Shown here: positions 17,249 through 25,416 of the stretch, one piece after another | Layout: each line of letters begins with the position of its first letter | Position numbering within the stretch: position 1 is the stretch's first letter | Assembly (NCBI GenBank): GCA_030610855.1 | Contig: JAUWQY010000013.1 | Span: 1 to 37,654, forward strand | Direction: 5' to 3' | Length of the DNA: 37,654 bases | Origin: Dehalococcoidia bacterium | Lineage (GTDB): Bacteria > Chloroflexota > Dehalococcoidia > GIF9 > AB-539-J10 | The notes under the pieces: generated by a model | Told to the model about the DNA's origin: nothing | The model's input: only the letters and a program-made list of their open reading frames with translations | The model's database searches: none | Position numbers and translations under genes: made by a program

Positions 17249-18697
17249 GTGGCCGGGTCAAGAGGTAGTTATTACTCAGCCCTTAAGCGGATAACCAAAG
17301 CTGCCAATTCAGCTTTTGGTCTGAGAAAGATCTGCAATTCCATAGCCAAAAGCACGGCCAAGGCAATGCAGGCGAATGGCTGCCGCATCCTATCGCTGAA
17401 TTCCCGGAAGGAATACCTCATCACTGTAGGCACGTATGGCTTGAGCGACCTTTACCTGAAGAAGGGGCCTCTTGATGCTCGCAAAAGCCTTCCCGATATC
17501 CTTGAGGGAAGAGCGGTCTTCATTGCCGATGCTACCGAGGATGAAAGGGTTCAGCATCCTCAAGTAGCGCTGGCACAGGGAATATCCTCTATTCTCGGGG
17601 TTCCCATACTCGAAAAGGGGCAGGCTATCGGGGAGATCCGAATCTACACTCGTGAGCACCGCCAGTTCTCGGAAGCTGATAAGAGCTTCCTCTTCAGTGT
17701 TGCTGATGTGTGCGCTGTCATCTTCGAGAGAGCAGAGCTTCATCAGTTATTGGAGCAAGGCTATAAGACAAGTGAGAGACGAGGCAAACCGTCTCAACTA
17801 TCTCCGCTACCCACTACTACGCTGCGGCCGGCGGGTTTCGCTCATCCTAGCGAGGAGGATTTTGCCAAGCTTTTGGACTTCTACTGCATTGAATGGCTTT
17901 ATGAGCCTCGCTCCTTTCCTCTCAGGTGGGAAGGCGGCAAGATAGCGGAGATGTTCACTCCCGATTTCTATCTGCCGGAGCTAGACATCTATGTTGAACT
18001 CACTACGCTGAAACAGAATCTGATAACCGAGAAGAATCGCAAACTGCGGCAGGTCAGAGAACTTTACCCGGAAGTCAATGTAAGGCTTCTGACCAAGAGT
18101 GATTTTCTCAGGCTGCTGGCCAAGTATGGCTATGGCCCTCTAGGCGAAGCAAAAGTAGAGGGAGTCGATCGAGTTTTGTACAACCAGGCCCGAATTCAGC
18201 GAAGGATAAGAACATTGGCCAGGCACATTTCCCGCGATTACGCGGGTGAGCGATTGGTGCTGGTAGGCATCTTGAAGGGCGTTATCTGCTTCATGGCTGA
18301 CCTGATGCAGCACCTCTCTCTTCCGGTTACTCTGGACTTCATGGCTATCTCATACTATGGTAGTGACGGTCAAGTGGTCAAGATAACCAAAGACCTTGAT
18401 AGCAGCATAACAGGGCAGCATGTTCTGATGGTTGAGGATATCGTAGATACTGGCATGACATTGAACTACGTTCTCGACCATCTCTCTGCTCACAATCCTG
18501 CTAGTCTTCGTGTTTGCGCCCTGCTTGACAAGAGAGCACGTCGATTGATAGATGTTCCTCTTGATTACGTCGGCTTTGAAACTCCCGATGAGTTTGTCGT
18601 GGGTTACGGATTAGATTACAGGGGAGAATACCGCAATTTGCCCTTCATTGGCATCCTCCGCCCCGGGTTAACCAAAGGCGAAGAGCTACAGGAGTAA
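17249..18697 (+). CDS. Fusion: GAF domain - restriction-endonuclease-like domain - hypoxanthine phosphoribosyltransferase
   Basis: A 482-residue protein with three parts. Residues about 15-165 look like a GAF sensor domain (SILGVPILEKGQAIGEIRIYT). Residues about 200-290 resemble a PD-(D/E)XK nuclease-like fold: an N-terminal helix with Glu202/Glu203, PDFYLPELDIYVELT with Asp239 and Glu250, a basic helix, then VNVRLLTKSDF. The usual catalytic Lys two residues after the Glu is Thr252, so activity may be lost or use a nearby Lys. Residues about 305-478 are a complete HPRT: LKGV at 342-345, the PRPP loop EDIVDTGMT at 396-404, DKRARR and VGYGLDY. HPRT salvages hypoxanthine and guanine with PRPP. 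GTG start, 12 bases after nrdJ. The HPRT call is firm; the nuclease-like call is inference. Confidence 0.85.
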   Translation: MAGSRGSYYSALKRITKAANSAFGLRKICNSIAKSTAKAMQANGCRILSLNSRKEYLITVGTYGLSDLYLKKGPLDARKSLPDILEGRAVFIADATEDERVQHPQVALAQGISSILGVPILEKGQAIGEIRIYTREHRQFSEADKSFLFSVADVCAVIFERAELHQLLEQGYKTSERRGKPSQLSPLPTTTLRPAGFAHPSEEDFAKLLDFYCIEWLYEPRSFPLRWEGGKIAEMFTPDFYLPELDIYVELTTLKQNLITEKNRKLRQVRELYPEVNVRLLTKSDFLRLLAKYGYGPLGEAKVEGVDRVLYNQARIQRRIRTLARHISRDYAGERLVLVGILKGVICFMADLMQHLSLPVTLDFMAISYYGSDGQVVKITKDLDSSITGQHVLMVEDIVDTGMTLNYVLDHLSAHNPASLRVCALLDKRARRLIDVPLDYVGFETPDEFVVGYGLDYRGEYRNLPFIGILRPGLTKGEELQE

Positions 18698-18770
18698 GAA
18701 GCTCAGATTGGTCGCCTTCTTCACCCGGGCCTGCCGTAGCTGGCATAGCGATAAGAGTGGAGAAGGCCCG

Positions 18771-18938
18771 CAACAAGAAACTGCCCCAAGTAACTTCCCT
18801 GTCCTTGGCTTTCCACCCACCTGCCTTTCTGCTTCCACTTACCTTGCGCCGGGCCTCTTACCTCCCAGCACCTTTCAGCTTCCACCTACTCGGCGGCTAG
18901 CTCCTCACTTACCAAGTTGTCGTTCGGTTACTTGGGAC
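18771..18938 (-). ncRNA. Candidate structured non-coding RNA
   Basis: Downstream of a consensus minus-strand promoter (18973-18945) the predicted transcript begins near 18938. A perfect 10-bp long-range helix follows: CCCAAGTAAC (transcript 18936-18927) pairs with GTTACTTGGG (18794-18785). A nested CTTGG/CCAAG pairing lies inside. After the closing helix comes a T-rich TTTCTTGTT. The interior is purine-rich with two related stretches, TGGAAGCTGAAAGG and TGGAAGCAGAAAGG. No signature of SRP RNA, RNase P RNA, tmRNA or 6S RNA is seen. It points into the 3' end of the HPRT fusion gene. Confidence 0.4.
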
Positions 18939-18944
18939 ACTGCT

Positions 18945-18973
18945 ATAGTAGCACATCCCTGGGATCTTGTCAA
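18945..18973 (-). promoter_or_regulatory. Minus-strand promoter upstream of the candidate ncRNA
   Basis: TTGACA at 18973-18968 and TACTAT at 18950-18945 with a 17-base spacer. No protein-coding gene lies downstream on this strand before the convergent HPRT fusion, which suggests that the product is an RNA. Confidence 0.6.
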
Positions 18974-18980
18974 GTGGTTG

Positions 18981-19160
18981 TGCTCGTTCAGGTGATTAGT
19001 GACACTTCTTTTTTGTCACTGCGAGGAGCGAGATTCCTCAGCTGCGGTTCGGAACAGGCTCCGCAATCTCTAGGCGGGGTTCCTCAGTCGAGCTATAGCA
19101 GGCTCCGGCTTCGCGATGAGATTGCCACGCCCCGACTTGTCGGGGCTCGCAACGACACGG
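18981..19160 (+). repeat. Dispersed repeat, copy 2 (long form)
   Basis: The first 123 bases match copy 1 (234-356, opposite strand) at about 93%. The unit continues to TCGCAACGACACGG, so the ends are inverted (TGTCACTGCGAG ... CTCGCAACGACA). An internal hairpin CCCCGAC/GTCGGGG lies at about 19129-19144. The corresponding part of copy 3 has CCCGAT/ATCGGG, a paired change that keeps the stem. Confidence 0.85.
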
Positions 19161-19237
19161 AAGGGTATTACCCAATGTTACAAGCACATGAAGTGTCGCC
19201 CATCTATCTGAACCAGATCAGTGGTTGTGCTGGCTGA

Positions 19238-19403
19238 CTACATGAGTAATAGCTGTGGATATGTTTTGGCGATTTCGTTTTCAATATACTCTATAGGAGC
19301 GAGATAGCCAAGGGATTGGTGTGGCCGGTTGAAATTGCACTCAACAAGGCATTCGGTCAGGCGGAGATGAACGAATCCGCTGATAGGAGCTGAGGCCCGA
19401 CTC
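19238..19403 (-). pseudogene. C-terminal remnant of an IS3/IS481-type transposase
   Basis: Read on the minus strand, about 50 codons ending at TAG (19240-19238) encode ECNFNRPHQSLGYLAPIEYI. This is the hallmark C-terminal end of rve-type integrase/transposases (usual form YNxxRPHQSLGxxTPxEY). The DDE-bearing N-terminal portion is missing, and no inverted repeats are evident. It lies between a dispersed repeat and the 4-hydroxybutyryl-CoA dehydratase-like gene, marking past insertion activity. Confidence 0.8.
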
Positions 19404-19471
19404 TTGTGCGAAACCACAATAGTAAGCTGATACGCCAGAAAATCCTGCAGGTTCCTGGAAAAGCTTGCCTG

Positions 19472-21004
19472 TTACTGCGTGGAAGCGTCGGCGGCCATCT
19501 TGCCCGGGTGGGTCATCGTTCTGCTCAGGGCATCATGGTCGCCGCCGCTCATGCCGGCAATATGCTTGACCAGTTTCTTCCTGGACTCGATGTCATACTG
19601 CGTTGTGATGGCGATTTGCTCCATGATAGGTGAGCCGCCACCATGGTAACTGCCGATGTTGTATATGCCTCCGCTGGCCGAGCAGAGGACATCGCCCAAA
19701 TAGCGCCATAACTGCGCCTGGTCCTCGACTGGCATGTTGGGATTGCGCTTTGTGTATTTGAGGAGCAGGTCACGGGTCTCCGGGTTCAGGAAATCGTTCT
19801 CATGGGGGAAGGTGGCCATCACGCCACCGGCGATATCGCAGAGCATCTCCGCTTCACGATAGACCGCCTCACCCGTGAGGCAGCGACCGACATTGCAGTA
19901 AATCGAATTGGGTATGTAGGAACCGGGGCCGTAGGGCACGAATCCTATTCCGGGTATGTAGACCTCGGGCTTGCCGAGGGCGGATGCTGTGTACCCGGCC
20001 GCATAACCGAGTTCAGTCGTCATGATGATCTCGGCCAGCTTCTCCCTGACGTGAGGTGTCTTGTGGATGTTGTTCACCTCTGCGGCAAGCGCCGCGGTTC
20101 CCAGGATTATGTCTCCGATAGCCGGCTTGCAGCCGGAATAGGAATGGCGATGAAACAGGGCAAACAGGAGCGCCAGCGCGCCGCCGTGTTGACATTCGCC
20201 CGCGAGGAAGACCCTTTCCCAGGGTACGAAGCAGTTATCAAATATCAGATAAGAATCTGTAGCGCCAGGTTGAAAGCCGCGCCTGAAGTGTTCCCTGGGC
20301 CTGAGATTATGGATGGTGACTATCTGTTTCAGTCCTTCCCAGTCACCAGGGATGGCGAAGGCGACGGCGTAGTCCTTGTCCTCCGGTCGCAGAGCGCGTG
20401 TCGGCACCACCAGCACCTCGTCGGCAACCGATGCCTCGGAGATGTGGAGCTTGCAGCCGCTCACGATAATGCCATCACTGCGCCTCTCTTTGATCCGTAC
20501 ATAGGCATCGGGGTCCGGCTGGTCAGCGGGCCTCAGCAGTCTATCGCCCTTGACGTCCGTCTGAGCACAGCAGCCTACCAGGTCTTCGCTCTGGAAGCGC
20601 ATAAGCCACTTCCTGAAGTTCTCGTGGTACTCGGTTGCGCCATTGTTCATCTTGTCTGCTTCGTAGGACACGTTGTAGACGGCATTGGTGGCATCGATGC
20701 CCATACATCTCTGGATGCATCCGCCCACCTTCTGGCAGAGCATGCGGGTCATGTCTTGCTTCTTGTGCAGGTCATCGGTGTTCTGGTGGATGTGAGTGAA
20801 GCGGCTGATGCGCTCGCCGCTGAGATGGGAGATGGCGGTGCACAGGTCCTGGTTCTCCGGCTTGGCAGCTTCATCAAATGTCGTGCCGATCGTATTTATG
20901 CAGTCCATTTGTAGCTCGTCTGTGCGGTCGATGAGTTCGCCATCGAAGTAGACGTTTCGCCTCATCCTGGCGAGGCCCTGTATATACTGCTCTTTTGTCC
21001 TCAT
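19472..21004 (-). CDS. abfD: 4-hydroxybutyryl-CoA dehydratase / vinylacetyl-CoA isomerase family flavoprotein
   Basis: Homologue of AbfD, the FAD and [4Fe-4S] enzyme that dehydrates 4-hydroxybutyryl-CoA to crotonyl-CoA; the same fold serves 4-hydroxyphenylacetate 3-monooxygenases. The start is the ATG at 21004 (MRTKEQYIQG), preceded by AAGGAG, giving 510 residues. The four cluster ligands of clostridial AbfD (Cys99, Cys103, His292, Cys299) appear as Cys96 and Cys100 in CIQRC, and His285 and Cys292 in HRHSYSGC, with identical spacing; Tyr289 is also present. These are absent from simple monooxygenases, so the dehydratase call is favoured. No CoA-transferase or hydroxybutyrate dehydrogenase is adjacent; the gene is isolated in an accessory region. 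Confidence 0.85.
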   Translation of the reverse strand: MRTKEQYIQGLARMRRNVYFDGELIDRTDELQMDCINTIGTTFDEAAKPENQDLCTAISHLSGERISRFTHIHQNTDDLHKKQDMTRMLCQKVGGCIQRCMGIDATNAVYNVSYEADKMNNGATEYHENFRKWLMRFQSEDLVGCCAQTDVKGDRLLRPADQPDPDAYVRIKERRSDGIIVSGCKLHISEASVADEVLVVPTRALRPEDKDYAVAFAIPGDWEGLKQIVTIHNLRPREHFRRGFQPGATDSYLIFDNCFVPWERVFLAGECQHGGALALLFALFHRHSYSGCKPAIGDIILGTAALAAEVNNIHKTPHVREKLAEIIMTTELGYAAGYTASALGKPEVYIPGIGFVPYGPGSYIPNSIYCNVGRCLTGEAVYREAEMLCDIAGGVMATFPHENDFLNPETRDLLLKYTKRNPNMPVEDQAQLWRYLGDVLCSASGGIYNIGSYHGGGSPIMEQIAITTQYDIESRKKLVKHIAGMSGGDHDALSRTMTHPGKMAADASTQ

Positions 21005-21504
21005 TCTTCTCTCCTTGTTCAGTGGATAGCCAAAGTGACGCGGTCCCGGGTTGTCGTTGTTTAGCTTCCCCGGAATCCTGGTGCACAGTATAGCATCTCC
21101 TGCCCCCTCAGGCACTTTTCCGGCTTCTCTCGATTGTGCTGCAGTTGTGTCCTCATGCGGTACCGAAGTCAGGAAATCGGGCTACAGAGGCGGAGCACTG
21201 CTATCCCACGCCAGACCCTAACAACACGCTGATGAGCCGGGAGGCCCTCGGGTTAGGGGAAAGCGTTGCCTGATGCTGGGTTTCTGTTTTGTCTTAGAGC
21301 TGCCGTTATCTGTGCCTTGCTAGAATTCTTATCTATTGTCCGAGGCTTGCCTAGTTACAACGGATATCGCCACAGCGTTTCACGGTGTCAGGATAGCTAG
21401 ACCAGGCGCGCCACAAAGCGGGAGCCGAGGCCGGGCCTCGGCTCTCAGGCCGTTTCTCTTTACTGGCCCGGCCGCTCACCTAGGGTCCCGGACTGCTGTT
21501 AAGC
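21005..21504. other. Intergenic region with a degenerate recR-tail copy
   Basis: No gene is supported. Positions 21302-21351 match the recR 3' end (see separate repeat entry), and weaker similarity continues back to about 21225. A GC-rich stretch near 21425-21475 (CCGAGGCCGGGCCTCGG) can form a hairpin and may terminate transcription of the beta-helix genes. Confidence 0.5.
21302..21351 (-). repeat. Degenerate copy of the recR 3' end
   Basis: Fifty bases align without gaps to 25889-25938 with about 10 mismatches (about 80%), mostly transitions. The frame that in recR reads ALENRQEF followed by stop reads ASDNR, stop, EF here, so it is non-functional. It is in the same orientation as recR and lies on the far side of the two beta-helix genes. 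Confidence 0.75.
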
Positions 21505-23715
21505 TCATGAGCCTTTCCCCGACCACAAATCGCGGGTCCGATCCAGTATCTTCACAATCGGGTCGACAAAGCCCACCCTCACCATCGTTCTTAGACCCTC
21601 GTGTCGGGAGATTAAGTCGGCCAGGGGAGGACTGGTCTTATAGTAGAAAGCTACTAAGCCGGTGCCCAGCCTGTTAGGTAGTAGAACCGTGTCCCTGAAC
21701 TCCCTCAGGATGTCTATCTCCTCTGCTGTATCGGTACCATAGGCTGCGGTGGCGATGAAGCACCACAGAAGAAACTTGAAGTTGGCCGTTATGGAATAGT
21801 CGCCGTTGATAGTGATGGTGGTTGTGGGGGATCCGACATTGGCGATGGTATCCACATCTCCAGTCCACCTGTCGAAGCGATAGAGACCTTCTGACATCGC
21901 TATCAGTTCAACCTCCGTTCCAGCATCATAGGTGAAAGCTCCCTCGCCGGGTTTGAATACTGAACCCCCACCGGTGCTTGAGATTTCGATGGTATTTAGA
22001 TAAGCCGTAATCCAGGGGTCAAAGCGGACATCTGCGGAGACGGCACTTCCAGTGCCATCTGCAATCCTTCCGCTAACGGGATCGACCACGCCACCACTGG
22101 GCCCACTGGCATGGCCCCACCAGTTGTATGTGGCTTCAGCGATGACGGCACTGTCTTCGACGTAGAGCCCGTAATCGTCGTTCTGGGCGAGGCTGTTGAA
22201 GTTGACGAACACGGTGCTGTCGCCAACCACGGATTCCAGGTAGATTCCATAGCCATTCTTGTAGATCTTGTTATCCTCGACGGTTATGGCGCTGTCGTTC
22301 AGTACCCCATTCCGGCTTGTTACGCCGGCTATGGCACCAGTGAGGATGTTCTGCTTGATGGTGACCTCGCTTTCGTTGTCGATGGAAAACCATATGGCGA
22401 AGTCGCCACCGCCAGCATCGACGGTGAATCCAGCGTCATCCCCACCGAGTAAGACTATCTCAGCATCCAGCTCTATGCTGATAGAGCCGATAATGGTGGT
22501 CTCGTCAGCCCCGTCTGCCGACTGGAGGATCAGGGACTTGTCAATAATTAAGTCCTCCCCGTATACGCCCTTCGCTACCATAACGGTATCGCCGGGGTCT
22601 GCCGCATCAATGGCGTCCTGGATGAGGCCCGTCGGATCCACGCCCCAGGTCATCGGTTCTGTGCCGAGTTCGGCACCCAGCCACGGTGAGTAAAGAACCT
22701 TGCTGGAGACGGCATCGCCGCCACCGGGTCCCGCGCTGCTGGGTCCGCTGACATCTCCCCACCAGTTTACGGTGGCGTCCAGCGTCTCGCCTCCATTATT
22801 CCACACACCATACCGAGAGTTGCCGGCGATGTTGTTGAAATTGACGGCGATCCCATCAAGCTCTGTCTGCGTATCAAACACATAGATACCGATGGAGTTT
22901 CCGGTAAAGGTATTGCCTTCCACTTTCACGTCCCTAGAAAGGTCACGGCCGTAGTGCTCTTCGAAAGTTATGCCCGCACCCTTTGTATAACCAGTTACTG
23001 TGTTATTCTTGATTTCGGTGTTAAGGAATTGCCCGCTTATGCCCACGCCCCCCTGAGCGAAGTTCCTCACCAGGTTGCCTTGGATAAGGGAATCTTCGAG
23101 GTACCCGGTGATGCCAAACTCTGAGTTAACGATTTCGTTGTGCCTGAAGGTCGCCACTGTCGGGTCCAACGGCTGAAGGGCACCCGCGTTGATGCCGTAT
23201 TCCGCGTCTTCCACATAGCAGTACTCAACCGTTGCTCTCTGTGTGTAGGCCATGGTAATCCCGCCCTTACTGCAGTTCAACACGCGTACGTTTTTGACTG
23301 TGATATCGGTAACATCATCCATCCCGACAGGATTTGGAGCCACGATTGCGGTCCGTGCGTTGCGCACCGTCAAACCATCAACCACGACGACACGGTCGGC
23401 AGCGCTCACAATCTCGATCCCTGTTCCCTCATCTGGTTCAATAATCGTTTCATTGCCCCTGGGGGTCCTTGCGTCGACCCCGGCCTGTGCACCCTTTAAG
23501 GTCAACGACTTGTCAATGACAACATTCTCCTCGTATAACCCCACCGCCACCATGACAGTGTCGCCATCCGAGGCAGCATCAATGGCTGCCTGGATGGTGG
23601 GATAATCACCGGGCACGTCAATAATGCTGTTCTGTGCCGTCACCGGCGTCGGCGTCACCGCTCCCACGCTCAAGACCAACACCACTGCAAACAGGATACT
23701 GACTATCTTCTTCAC
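21505..23715 (-). CDS. Secreted parallel beta-helix protein with InlB-like repeat and CFI-box C-terminus
   Basis: The GTG at 23715 follows AAGGAGAAAAAG and begins a signal peptide (MKKIVSILFAVVLVLSVGA, cleavage after about residue 28), giving 736 residues. Two NosD-like right-handed beta-helix segments follow, each opening with PGDYPTIQAAIDAA- or LIQDAIDAADPGDT-type sequence and many N-rich turns (NNTVTGY, EGNTFTGN). Near residue 580-645 is a divergent InlB B-repeat (GGGSVFKPGEGAFTYDAG ... YRFDRWTGD). The last 85 residues are a CFI-box C-terminal domain starting CFIATAAYGT, thought to be a processing or sorting module. Probably a surface or extracellular protein that binds or modifies polysaccharide; no catalytic residues are identified. 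It is tandem with the next gene, 79 bases downstream of it, and their C-termini are close paralogues. Confidence 0.85.
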   Translation of the reverse strand: MKKIVSILFAVVLVLSVGAVTPTPVTAQNSIIDVPGDYPTIQAAIDAASDGDTVMVAVGLYEENVVIDKSLTLKGAQAGVDARTPRGNETIIEPDEGTGIEIVSAADRVVVVDGLTVRNARTAIVAPNPVGMDDVTDITVKNVRVLNCSKGGITMAYTQRATVEYCYVEDAEYGINAGALQPLDPTVATFRHNEIVNSEFGITGYLEDSLIQGNLVRNFAQGGVGISGQFLNTEIKNNTVTGYTKGAGITFEEHYGRDLSRDVKVEGNTFTGNSIGIYVFDTQTELDGIAVNFNNIAGNSRYGVWNNGGETLDATVNWWGDVSGPSSAGPGGGDAVSSKVLYSPWLGAELGTEPMTWGVDPTGLIQDAIDAADPGDTVMVAKGVYGEDLIIDKSLILQSADGADETTIIGSISIELDAEIVLLGGDDAGFTVDAGGGDFAIWFSIDNESEVTIKQNILTGAIAGVTSRNGVLNDSAITVEDNKIYKNGYGIYLESVVGDSTVFVNFNSLAQNDDYGLYVEDSAVIAEATYNWWGHASGPSGGVVDPVSGRIADGTGSAVSADVRFDPWITAYLNTIEISSTGGGSVFKPGEGAFTYDAGTEVELIAMSEGLYRFDRWTGDVDTIANVGSPTTTITINGDYSITANFKFLLWCFIATAAYGTDTAEEIDILREFRDTVLLPNRLGTGLVAFYYKTSPPLADLISRHEGLRTMVRVGFVDPIVKILDRTRDLWSGKGS

Positions 23716-23794
23716 CTTTTTCTCCTTCTCGGTTCTAGCACCGTTTCTCTTCACTCCGCCAGGGCTCACTCACTGTGCGGGGTTGCGGTTACAT

Positions 23795-25276
23795 TCATGA
23801 GCCTCTGTCGGACCATAGATGGTGGGTCCGATTTAGTATGTTCACAATCGGGTCGACAAAGCCCACCCTCACCGCTGTTCTTACAACCTCGTGGCGGGAG
23901 ATGAAGCCGGCTATGGGAGGACTGGTTCTGTAATAGAAGGAGACAAACTTAGCGCCTAAGCTGTTGGGCAGCAGAACGGTGTCCCTGAACTCTCTCAGGA
24001 TGTCCAATCCCTGTGCCGTATCGGTACCGTAGGCTGCGGTAGCAATGAAACAACCACAACCAATATCGCTCGGACCTTCCCAGAAATCCTCATTCCAGGT
24101 TCCTGTCAAATCGACCAGACGTGGCTCGGTGTCGGCTGTTATTCTTGCCCACATATAACCGCTGTAGCCATCGGTGCTGTCGGTATTGACTCCGCCGACT
24201 GAGTACCGTTTCCACTCGGTGCCGTTCCACCAGCGGAGCCGGAGATATTGCTGGAGTTCCTTGCTGATGTTTCCTACGTCATCATCGGTATAGTAAAGCC
24301 TTATTTCGATCTCCGTGACTTGCGAAGTATCGGGAACGTAGACATCGATATATCTACCCAGTGCCACAATGCCGGCTGGAGGATCCCCGCCGGGATTACT
24401 GGTGGATTTCGTCACGGTTACCGTAGCCGTGCCGGTTACCCAAACCTCGGTGTCAGCCTCCACCCTGGCGTTGACGAAACCATTACCTTCCACTGTCTCT
24501 GTTACTACCTGGGACGCCGTCCAGGGATCGATAATCACATTATCACTGACAGGGTTGCCCGCGCCGGTAGGGTTAGTTGAGTGGAACGGCCCTAAGGCAG
24601 TGCCCCACCAGTTGTAGCGGGCGTCCACCGGCTCGACTCCATCGTTAACAACACCGAACCCGGTGTTGTTAACGATGTTGTTGAAGTGAGCTTCCACTAT
24701 GGAATCGTCGCAAACATATATGCCTATGGTATTATTGGAGACAGCGCACCCTTTCATCTCTACAGTGGGTACCTCCGCCTCTCCCTCAGGCACACCTATG
24801 ATAGCGACTCCTGCCCCCACTTCCGTGCCGATGATGTTCTCCACCGACAGGTTAACAATGCTCCCTGTACTGTCAATGTATGCGATGCCGACGACTGCTT
24901 GCTTTCCCGTGATCGCGGTTCCGTCGAAGCTTATACCGTCAATACAGATACTTTCTGAGTCCTTCACCACAGCCATGAGCCACGCATCTTCTATTGAGCC
25001 GCGGTTAATGGAGGTGGAATTCGCGCCAGTAACGGTTGCCCCCTCGGTGCTGATTATGCGTATGTTCTGCTTCTCCAGAACCAGGAAGGCGGCGTATTCG
25101 CCCGCCGCTACCCTGATGGTGTCGCCATCCGAGGCAGCGTCAACGGCTTCCTGGATAGTGGGGTAGTCACCGGGCACGTAAATAACGGTGCCATCTGCCA
25201 AGACCGGCGCCGCCGTCACCAGCCCCAGGCTCACGACCAGCACCAAGGCAAACAGGATACTAAGTATCTTTCTCAC
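23795..25276 (-). CDS. Secreted beta-helix protein with CFI-box C-terminus
   Basis: The GTG at 25276 follows AAAAGGAGAAAAG and starts a signal peptide (MRKILSILFALVLVVSLGL), giving 493 residues. A NosD-like beta-helix (PGDYPTIQEAVDAASDGDTI, then NNTIGIYVCDDSI and NNIVNNTGFGVVNDG) occupies about residues 35-240. A beta-rich segment at about 280-400 (IDVYVPDTSQVTEIEIRLYY, WWNGTEWKRYS) resembles a region found in archaeal and Chloroflexi surface proteins. The final 85 residues are the CFI-box domain (CFIATAAYGTDTAQGLDIL ...). It is the first of two tandem paralogues, probably co-transcribed. Upstream lie a hairpin/T-run and a long leader, so expression may be attenuated. Confidence 0.85.
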   Translation of the reverse strand: MRKILSILFALVLVVSLGLVTAAPVLADGTVIYVPGDYPTIQEAVDAASDGDTIRVAAGEYAAFLVLEKQNIRIISTEGATVTGANSTSINRGSIEDAWLMAVVKDSESICIDGISFDGTAITGKQAVVGIAYIDSTGSIVNLSVENIIGTEVGAGVAIIGVPEGEAEVPTVEMKGCAVSNNTIGIYVCDDSIVEAHFNNIVNNTGFGVVNDGVEPVDARYNWWGTALGPFHSTNPTGAGNPVSDNVIIDPWTASQVVTETVEGNGFVNARVEADTEVWVTGTATVTVTKSTSNPGGDPPAGIVALGRYIDVYVPDTSQVTEIEIRLYYTDDDVGNISKELQQYLRLRWWNGTEWKRYSVGGVNTDSTDGYSGYMWARITADTEPRLVDLTGTWNEDFWEGPSDIGCGCFIATAAYGTDTAQGLDILREFRDTVLLPNSLGAKFVSFYYRTSPPIAGFISRHEVVRTAVRVGFVDPIVNILNRTHHLWSDRGS

Positions 25277-25379
25277 CTTTTCTCCTTTTATTGCTTCTCT
25301 TATTGCCTTATCGCCCCCTCGACCAGGGGCATAGCGGCTCTCTATCGCGCAACTCTCATTTCCATAGGCATCACCTTCC

Positions 25380-25416
25380 CTCAAAACAGAAAACCGACCT
25401 TCAAAGAAGGTCGGTT
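25380..25416 (-). terminator. Intrinsic terminator-like hairpin upstream of the beta-helix genes
   Basis: On the minus strand AACCGACCTT and AAGGTCGGTT (25416-25407 and 25401-25392) form a perfect 10-bp stem with a 5-base loop, followed by TTCTGTTTT. It may end transcription from recR, 490 bases upstream. Alternatively it may act as an attenuator in the leader of the beta-helix operon, whose first codon is 116 bases downstream. Confidence 0.75.

Noticed and set aside
19802-20914. Long plus-strand open frame of 370 codons
   Set aside because: It lies entirely antisense to the AbfD homologue, whose conserved motifs and ribosome binding site make the minus strand the real coding strand.
21505-25276. 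The repeated beta-helix sequence as a possible CRISPR or tandem DNA repeat
   Set aside because: The repetition is at the protein level (NosD-like rungs) with no regular DNA unit or spacers; no CRISPR array was seen anywhere in the window.
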